DNA of 29,852 bases from Thiobacillus denitrificans. Its GTDB lineage: Bacteria; Pseudomonadota; Gammaproteobacteria; Burkholderiales; Thiobacillaceae. The stretch is taken from positions 1 through 29,852 of the forward strand of contig DILD01000019.1 in assembly GCA_002424845.1 (NCBI GenBank). Reading direction: 5' to 3'. Made by a program: the position numbers and the translations under genes. Shown piece after piece: positions 26,152 to 29,852 of the stretch (positions within the stretch are counted from its first letter, which is position 1; every line of letters starts with the position of its first letter). Under the pieces are notes generated by a model that did not search any database, was not told where the DNA came from, and was given only the letters and a program-made list of their open reading frames with translations.

Positions 26152-26565
26152 TCACGGCGTGCTGAAGGGCAGTGCGTAGCGGCTGCCGTCCAGGTCGAGG
26201 TAGAGGATCCAGTCGCGACGTCCGCTGACACAAACCGGCAGGGTTATCCTGGAAACAAAAACACCGTCGCCGGCCGGACGCAGGTCATAGCGATTGAAGC
26301 CCATGTCCATGCCGACCATCTGGAATTCCGCGCTGATTCTGGTTGCGCCGGCTGCGGCGACGCGGAGTTCGAAGGCTTCCAGCGGAACGGGCTGGATGGA
26401 AAAGTGTGCGCTGGCGGGCATGCCATGATGGCTGAACGTACAGCCGGCCAGTGGGTCGGTGCAGGGAACGGCCATGGCCTCAGCCGGTTGTTTAAGCCAG
26501 TAGCCTGCGATCGCGATCAGCAGCAGGGCGGCGATCAGCAGCAAGGGCGCCAGCATCTGTTTCAT
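26152..26565 (-). CDS. Small exported Met-rich protein
   Basis: The product of 137 residues starts MKQMLAPLLLIAALLLIAIA, a membrane anchor or signal peptide. An extracytoplasmic domain follows with two cysteines (CTDPLAGC), the sequence FSHHGMPASAHF and a Met cluster VGMDMGFN. Met and His clustering of this kind suggests copper or another soft metal, as in YtkA-like or FixH-like small proteins, but I cannot assign the family. ATG at 26565 overlaps the upstream TGA (ATGA) and is better spaced from GGGG than ATG at 26571. It is the last gene of a three-gene coupled set. Confidence 0.72.
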   Translation of the reverse strand: MKQMLAPLLLIAALLLIAIAGYWLKQPAEAMAVPCTDPLAGCTFSHHGMPASAHFSIQPVPLEAFELRVAAAGATRISAEFQMVGMDMGFNRYDLRPAGDGVFVSRITLPVCVSGRRDWILYLDLDGSRYALPFSTP

Positions 26566-27518
26566 TGCCATGCGCCCCGCAGCAGCGCCACGCCGTGCGC
26601 ACCGTGTGATTGCGCCAGTGCGATGTCATCGCGTTCCAGCCCGCCCAGCCCGTAGACCGGAATCGGACTGGCGGCGGCCATGACGGAAAACCGTTCCCAG
26701 CCCAGCGTCGGCGCGCCTGGATGGGTGAGCGTAGGCAGCACCGGGGAGAGCAGCGCAAAGTCGGCGCCTATCGTGGCGGCATGCGCCAGCTCGGCTGCAT
26801 CGTGGCACGACACGCCGACCAGAAAAGTTTCGGCATGGGCGAAATCGGGGCGGGCAGACAGCGCGGCGGCGGCGGACGAGTCGAGATGGACGCCGTCAGC
26901 GCCTGCGCTGTGCGCCAGCTCCGGACTGCCGTTGACCAGCACGCGCGCGCTGTGCCGGCGCGCACGGCGCACCGTTTCGCGCGCCAGCGCCAGACGCTCC
27001 GCCTCCGGCAGCGATTTGTCGCGCAGCTGGATCAGCCTGAGGCCGTTGGCGAGCGCCACGTCGAGCCGTGCCAGGAAGCTGTCGGTGCCGAGCGACTCGG
27101 CATGCGTAATGCCCAGCAAGGGCGGCAACGAGAGGGCTTTCAGGATGGGAAAGTTGGCGGGCAACAGCGGCATGACTTCCACTGCGTCGGGTTGCTGCCA
27201 GGAAAACACCTGCCCTTCATGGGGATGCGGTTCACCTTGCCAGCCGAATACCCGGAAAAAATTCAGCCGCACCGTGGCGTGCGGGTAGTCGAACACCCGG
27301 GTGATCCAGCGACAGCGCTGTGTGACGACGATGCCAAGTTCCTCGTGCAGTTCGCGCGCCAGCGCAGCATCGAGCGACTCGCCCGGCTCCACCTTGCCGC
27401 CGGGAAACTCCCAATAGCCGGCATAGACCTTGCCGGGCGGGCGCTGCGCCAGCAGCACGCGTCCGTCGGGCTGGGTCAGCACGGCGGCGACGACTTCGGT
27501 GATGGGCGTAACGCTCAT
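26562..27518 (-). CDS. Nudix hydrolase fused to a ThiE/TenI-like domain
   Basis: Residues 1-130 are a MutT-type Nudix hydrolase with a complete Nudix box from G41 to I63 (E47, R55, E56, E59, E60). MutT enzymes remove oxidised nucleotides such as 8-oxo-dGTP. Residues from about 135 to 318 are a thiamine-phosphate-synthase-like barrel: LIQLRDKSLPEAERLALA is well kept, but the ThiE VND reads VNG and the HLGQ region reads HLDS, so TMP synthase activity is doubtful. This fusion is a recognised arrangement in proteobacteria. ATG at 27518 overlaps the stop of the upstream ATPase gene. The upstream extension to 27701 is not real. Confidence 0.9.
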   Translation of the reverse strand: MSVTPITEVVAAVLTQPDGRVLLAQRPPGKVYAGYWEFPGGKVEPGESLDAALARELHEELGIVVTQRCRWITRVFDYPHATVRLNFFRVFGWQGEPHPHEGQVFSWQQPDAVEVMPLLPANFPILKALSLPPLLGITHAESLGTDSFLARLDVALANGLRLIQLRDKSLPEAERLALARETVRRARRHSARVLVNGSPELAHSAGADGVHLDSSAAAALSARPDFAHAETFLVGVSCHDAAELAHAATIGADFALLSPVLPTLTHPGAPTLGWERFSVMAAASPIPVYGLGGLERDDIALAQSHGAHGVALLRGAWQ

Positions 27519-28351
27519 TTCCGTCCTGCCCAGTCGCGCGCGAACTGCCACGCCACCCGCCCGTTGCGTGCGCCGCGACCCATCGACCATTGCAGCGCGG
27601 CGCGCTCGAAACATTCGTCCGGCGGTGCGCCAAGGCTTTCGGCCCAGTGGCGCGCAATGTCGAGATAGGTGTCCTGATCCAGGCCGTGGAACGATATCCA
27701 CAGGCCGAAGCGGTCGGACAGCGAAACCTTTTCCTCGATCGATTCGCCCGGATGCACTTCGCCGCCGAGATATTGCGTTTCCAGGTTTTCCGCCATGTAC
27801 TCCGGCATCAGGTGGCGACGGTTCGACGTGGCATAGATCAGCACGTTGTCGGAAGGGCCCGCCAGCGAGCCGTCGAGCGCGGCCTTCAGGCTGGCGTAGC
27901 CGGCCTCGTGCTCGCCGAACGTGAGATCGTCGATGAAGACGAGGAAGCGGTAATCGGTGTCCGCAAGCAGATCGAACAGGTCGGGCAGATGGGACAGTCC
28001 GGCCTTGTCGACTTCGATCAGGCGCAGTCCTTTCGGCGCGTATTTCGCATGCACGGCTTTCACCAGCGAAGACTTTCCGCAGCCGCGCGCGCCGGTCAGC
28101 AGCACATTGTTGGCCGGCTTGCCGGCAACGAACTGGCGCGTATTGGCATCGACCCGCTGCTTCTGCTCGTCGATCGCCAGCAGGTCCTTCAAGGCCACCC
28201 GCTGCGGATGCAGGATGGGCTTCAGGCCGCCCGATTGCGCAGACCAGCGTGCGGCACGAACGGTTTTCCAGTCCGGCACAGCGGCGGCGGGGGCTTCGAG
28301 GCGGTCAAGCAGGTGCGCGAGGCGTGGCAGCAGGGCGGTGAGATCGGTCAT
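27515..28351 (-). CDS. DUF815-family AAA+ ATPase
   Basis: The 278-residue protein matches the DUF815 family of AAA+ ATPases. Walker A is GARGCGKS (87-94), Walker B FLVFIDDLTF (136-145), and a sensor-like ATSNRRHLMPEYM region follows. The helical first 45 residues lack known motifs. The C-terminal lid is about 220-278. There is no membrane segment. The cellular role of this family is not established. Its stop overlaps the Nudix fusion start (ATGA), so it leads a three-gene coupled operon with the Nudix-ThiE fusion and the small exported protein. Confidence 0.9.
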   Translation of the reverse strand: MTDLTALLPRLAHLLDRLEAPAAAVPDWKTVRAARWSAQSGGLKPILHPQRVALKDLLAIDEQKQRVDANTRQFVAGKPANNVLLTGARGCGKSSLVKAVHAKYAPKGLRLIEVDKAGLSHLPDLFDLLADTDYRFLVFIDDLTFGEHEAGYASLKAALDGSLAGPSDNVLIYATSNRRHLMPEYMAENLETQYLGGEVHPGESIEEKVSLSDRFGLWISFHGLDQDTYLDIARHWAESLGAPPDECFERAALQWSMGRGARNGRVAWQFARDWAGRK

Positions 28352-28510
28352 GGCAAGATTCTAGCGGATGGTGCGTCCGTGTCGCAGGCGTCATCGCTTA
28401 AGAAAAAATTAGGTTCTGTCTAATAAAGACTTAGCAACGCCTCGAAAATATCCTGACTAAGCTTCGGTTGTTCGGGCGCGCGGTGCGCCTGCTGACAAGA
28501 GGAGCGGACA

Positions 28511-28999
28511 ATGAATACACCCCTGAAAATCGCTGTAATCCTGCTTGCGGGATGGATGAGCCAGGTCTGGGCCGGCAAGGACGACATTCGCCACGGCCGT
28601 TACCTGATCCAGATTTCCGGCTGCAACGACTGCCATACCGCCGGCTTCATGCAACTCGACGGCAAGGTCGCGGAGGCCGACTGGCTGACCGGCGACGCGA
28701 TGGGCTGGCAGGGGCCGTGGGGCACGACGTACCCGTCCAACCTGCGCCTGCTGGTTCAAAACATGGACGAACAGGCCTGGGTTGCGCGGGCTCGCCTGCC
28801 GATGCGCCCCCCGATGCCGTCGCCCTCATTGCGGGCGATGAGCGACGATGACCTCAGGGCGATCTACCGTTACCTGCGCAGCCTCGGCGCCAAAGGCCAG
28901 GCTGCGCCGGCCTATGTGCCACCGGGCGGCAAGGTGGCCACGCCCTATCTCGACCTCACGCCGAAGAATCTGCCGGTACCGGCTCAGGCGCGCAAATAG
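28511..28999 (+). CDS. Periplasmic monohaem cytochrome c
   Basis: The 162-residue precursor has a signal peptide (PLKIAVILLAGWMSQVWAG, cleavage near residue 21) and one haem-binding motif CNDCH (C38, C41, H42). The preceding IRHGRYLIQISGC resembles cytochrome subunits of dehydrogenases. Candidate Met ligands lie in MRPPMPSPSLRAM. The segment MSDDDLRAIYRYLRSLG is the typical C-terminal cytochrome c helix. A strong AGAGGAG lies before the ATG. No partner dehydrogenase is adjacent, so the electron donor is unknown. The 159-nt upstream gap is AT-richer than its surroundings and probably holds the promoter. The stop is four nt from that of the convergent GAF gene. Confidence 0.88.
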   Translation: MNTPLKIAVILLAGWMSQVWAGKDDIRHGRYLIQISGCNDCHTAGFMQLDGKVAEADWLTGDAMGWQGPWGTTYPSNLRLLVQNMDEQAWVARARLPMRPPMPSPSLRAMSDDDLRAIYRYLRSLGAKGQAAPAYVPPGGKVATPYLDLTPKNLPVPAQARK

Positions 29000-29003
29000 G
29001 GTC

Positions 29004-29852
29004 TCAGCGTGCATCCAGCGACAGCGGCCTTGCAAGGCTGAGCCGAAAGCGCCCGCGCCCGGTCTTTTCCAGCGTGATTGCCGGGCAGCGTTCGGCCAGG
29101 CGCCGCTGCAGCAGGAGCAGGCGGGTTTCCAAGTTGTCGCCGAAGTCGGGCAGCGGCAGCCGCGGGTCGCGCCGCAATTCGCGGTTGCAGAAATCGCGTC
29201 GGCCGTTCGTCGCGTGCTCGTTGAGCAGTGTCCACAGGATGCTGCCGGCGACGCCCTTGATGAGATAGTCATTGTCGATGAACACGCTGTGGTCGGCGGC
29301 AAAGTAACGTACCGCGAGGGGCGGACCGCTGGGTCCTGCGGTAGGGTCGCTGTGAGCAGGCTCGGTGTCGTCGGGCTCGCACGCAGCCTGTGAAATCAGC
29401 ACAGCGAGGTGGCGGGCATAGACGACCAGCGCGTCCTCGTCGGCATGGCTGAAGAAGGCGTCGTCTTCGCTCTCGGCAACCAGCACGCCCGTCAGGCGGC
29501 CGCCGTGAATGAGCGGCACCGCGATCTGGCTGTGCGCTTCGGCCAGGATGGGGAGTGCAATTCGAGGCTCACCCGGACTCGCCACGCGCAGTGCGGCGTG
29601 ATAGGTATAGTCGCCGGTGCGGTAGTTGATGCGCACCGGAATACGCTCGCGCGCGGCGACGCCGATGAGGCCCTCGCCGACCCCCACCTCGGCGCCGATG
29701 CCGGAATGGGCATACCCCAGGCTCGCCAGCGTATAGAGCGCGGCGCCCGCCTCGTCCAGCATCAGCAGCAGCGCATGGCGGATGCCGAAGCCCTGCGTGA
29801 GCGCGGCGAGCGCACGGTCGGCGAGCAGCGCGAGGTCGGGGGTGTCACCCAA
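29004..29852 (-). CDS. GAF-domain protein with C-terminal winged helix, 5' end missing
   Basis: The gene runs off the right edge, so the N-terminus is unseen; the visible 282 residues are fully open. Residues 1-155 read as a GAF domain (HALLLMLDEAG, GEGLIGVAARERIPVRI, IAVPLIHGGRLTGVLVAES). A short linker rich in Asp, Pro and Ser follows. The C-terminal 100 residues look like a winged-helix module (FIDNDYLIKGVAGSILWTLL, then NLETRLLLLQRRLAE) of the kind found after GAF domains in DNA-binding or signalling proteins. The upstream part beyond the window may hold a cyclase, kinase or HDOD-type domain. Function is therefore only a general one: a small-molecule-sensing regulator. Confidence 0.7.
   Translation of the reverse strand: MGDTPDLALLADRALAALTQGFGIRHALLLMLDEAGAALYTLASLGYAHSGIGAEVGVGEGLIGVAARERIPVRINYRTGDYTYHAALRVASPGEPRIALPILAEAHSQIAVPLIHGGRLTGVLVAESEDDAFFSHADEDALVVYARHLAVLISQAACEPDDTEPAHSDPTAGPSGPPLAVRYFAADHSVFIDNDYLIKGVAGSILWTLLNEHATNGRRDFCNRELRRDPRLPLPDFGDNLETRLLLLQRRLAERCPAITLEKTGRGRFRLSLARPLSLDAR

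Noticed and set aside
26610..28423. Long plus-strand frames opposite the Nudix fusion and DUF815 genes
   Set aside because: The minus-strand products have complete Walker and Nudix motifs; the plus-strand translations do not resemble proteins.
28370..28510. Possible small RNA or promoter with the GTCT-AATAA-AGAC hairpin before the cytochrome gene
   Set aside because: The stem is only four bp and the -35/-10 matches are weak; not enough to call a feature.

Overview
The window is the replication-origin neighbourhood of a GC-rich betaproteobacterial chromosome. Gene order and protein style (divergent rpmH-rnpA-yidC against dnaA-dnaN-gyrB, a topA-smg-dprA-LysM block, def-fmt-rsmB-DUF4390-ntrYX-trkAH) fit the Thiobacillus/Nitrosomonadales part of the class. 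That placement is an inference from memory of gene order, not from a search.

Layout. At 1-588 (minus) lie the start of yidC, rnpA and rpmH, with a clear promoter at 669-698; the usual yidD between rnpA and yidC is missing. At 740-5989 (plus) lie dnaA, dnaN and gyrB, with DnaA boxes before dnaA and in the AT-rich dnaA-dnaN gap, the best oriC candidate. A strong terminator follows gyrB. From about 6150 to 8930 the conserved core is interrupted by an accessory strip that looks like a gene graveyard: an orphan hypothetical gene, a truncated copy of the pseudo-receiver gene found beside topA, a secreted beta-sandwich-like protein, the decayed 3' end of a rhodanese gene, and a Fic gene broken by an exact 8-bp tandem duplication.

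At 8927-14628 (minus) is a tight operon: LysM secreted protein, dprA, smg, topA and a small pseudo-receiver protein translationally coupled to topA. Divergent from it, 14792-25310 (plus) is a long run of closely spaced or overlapping genes: def and fmt (N-formyl-methionine cycle), rsmB (16S rRNA methylation), a secreted DUF4390 protein, an NtrY/NtrX-type two-component system, TrkA/TrkH potassium uptake, a TPR protein and the YggX iron-protection protein. It ends at a perfect palindromic terminator shared with the convergent phoU gene.

At 25379-28351 (minus) are phoU, then three ATGA-coupled genes: a DUF815 AAA+ ATPase, a Nudix-ThiE-like fusion and a small Met-rich exported protein. The window ends with a small periplasmic c-type cytochrome (plus) facing a GAF plus winged-helix protein that runs off the right edge.

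The most notable observations are: an NtrX whose AAA+ domain has lost Walker A, Walker B and the GAFTGA loop; the 8-bp duplication that silences a Fic protein carrying an antitoxin-like N-terminus; the rhodanese and pseudo-receiver relics around it; a palindrome-plus-minicistron leader before gyrB; and a 7-bp-unit hairpin repeat occupying the trkA ribosome-binding region. I did not find a clearly new multi-gene system; most of the window is conserved housekeeping sequence.
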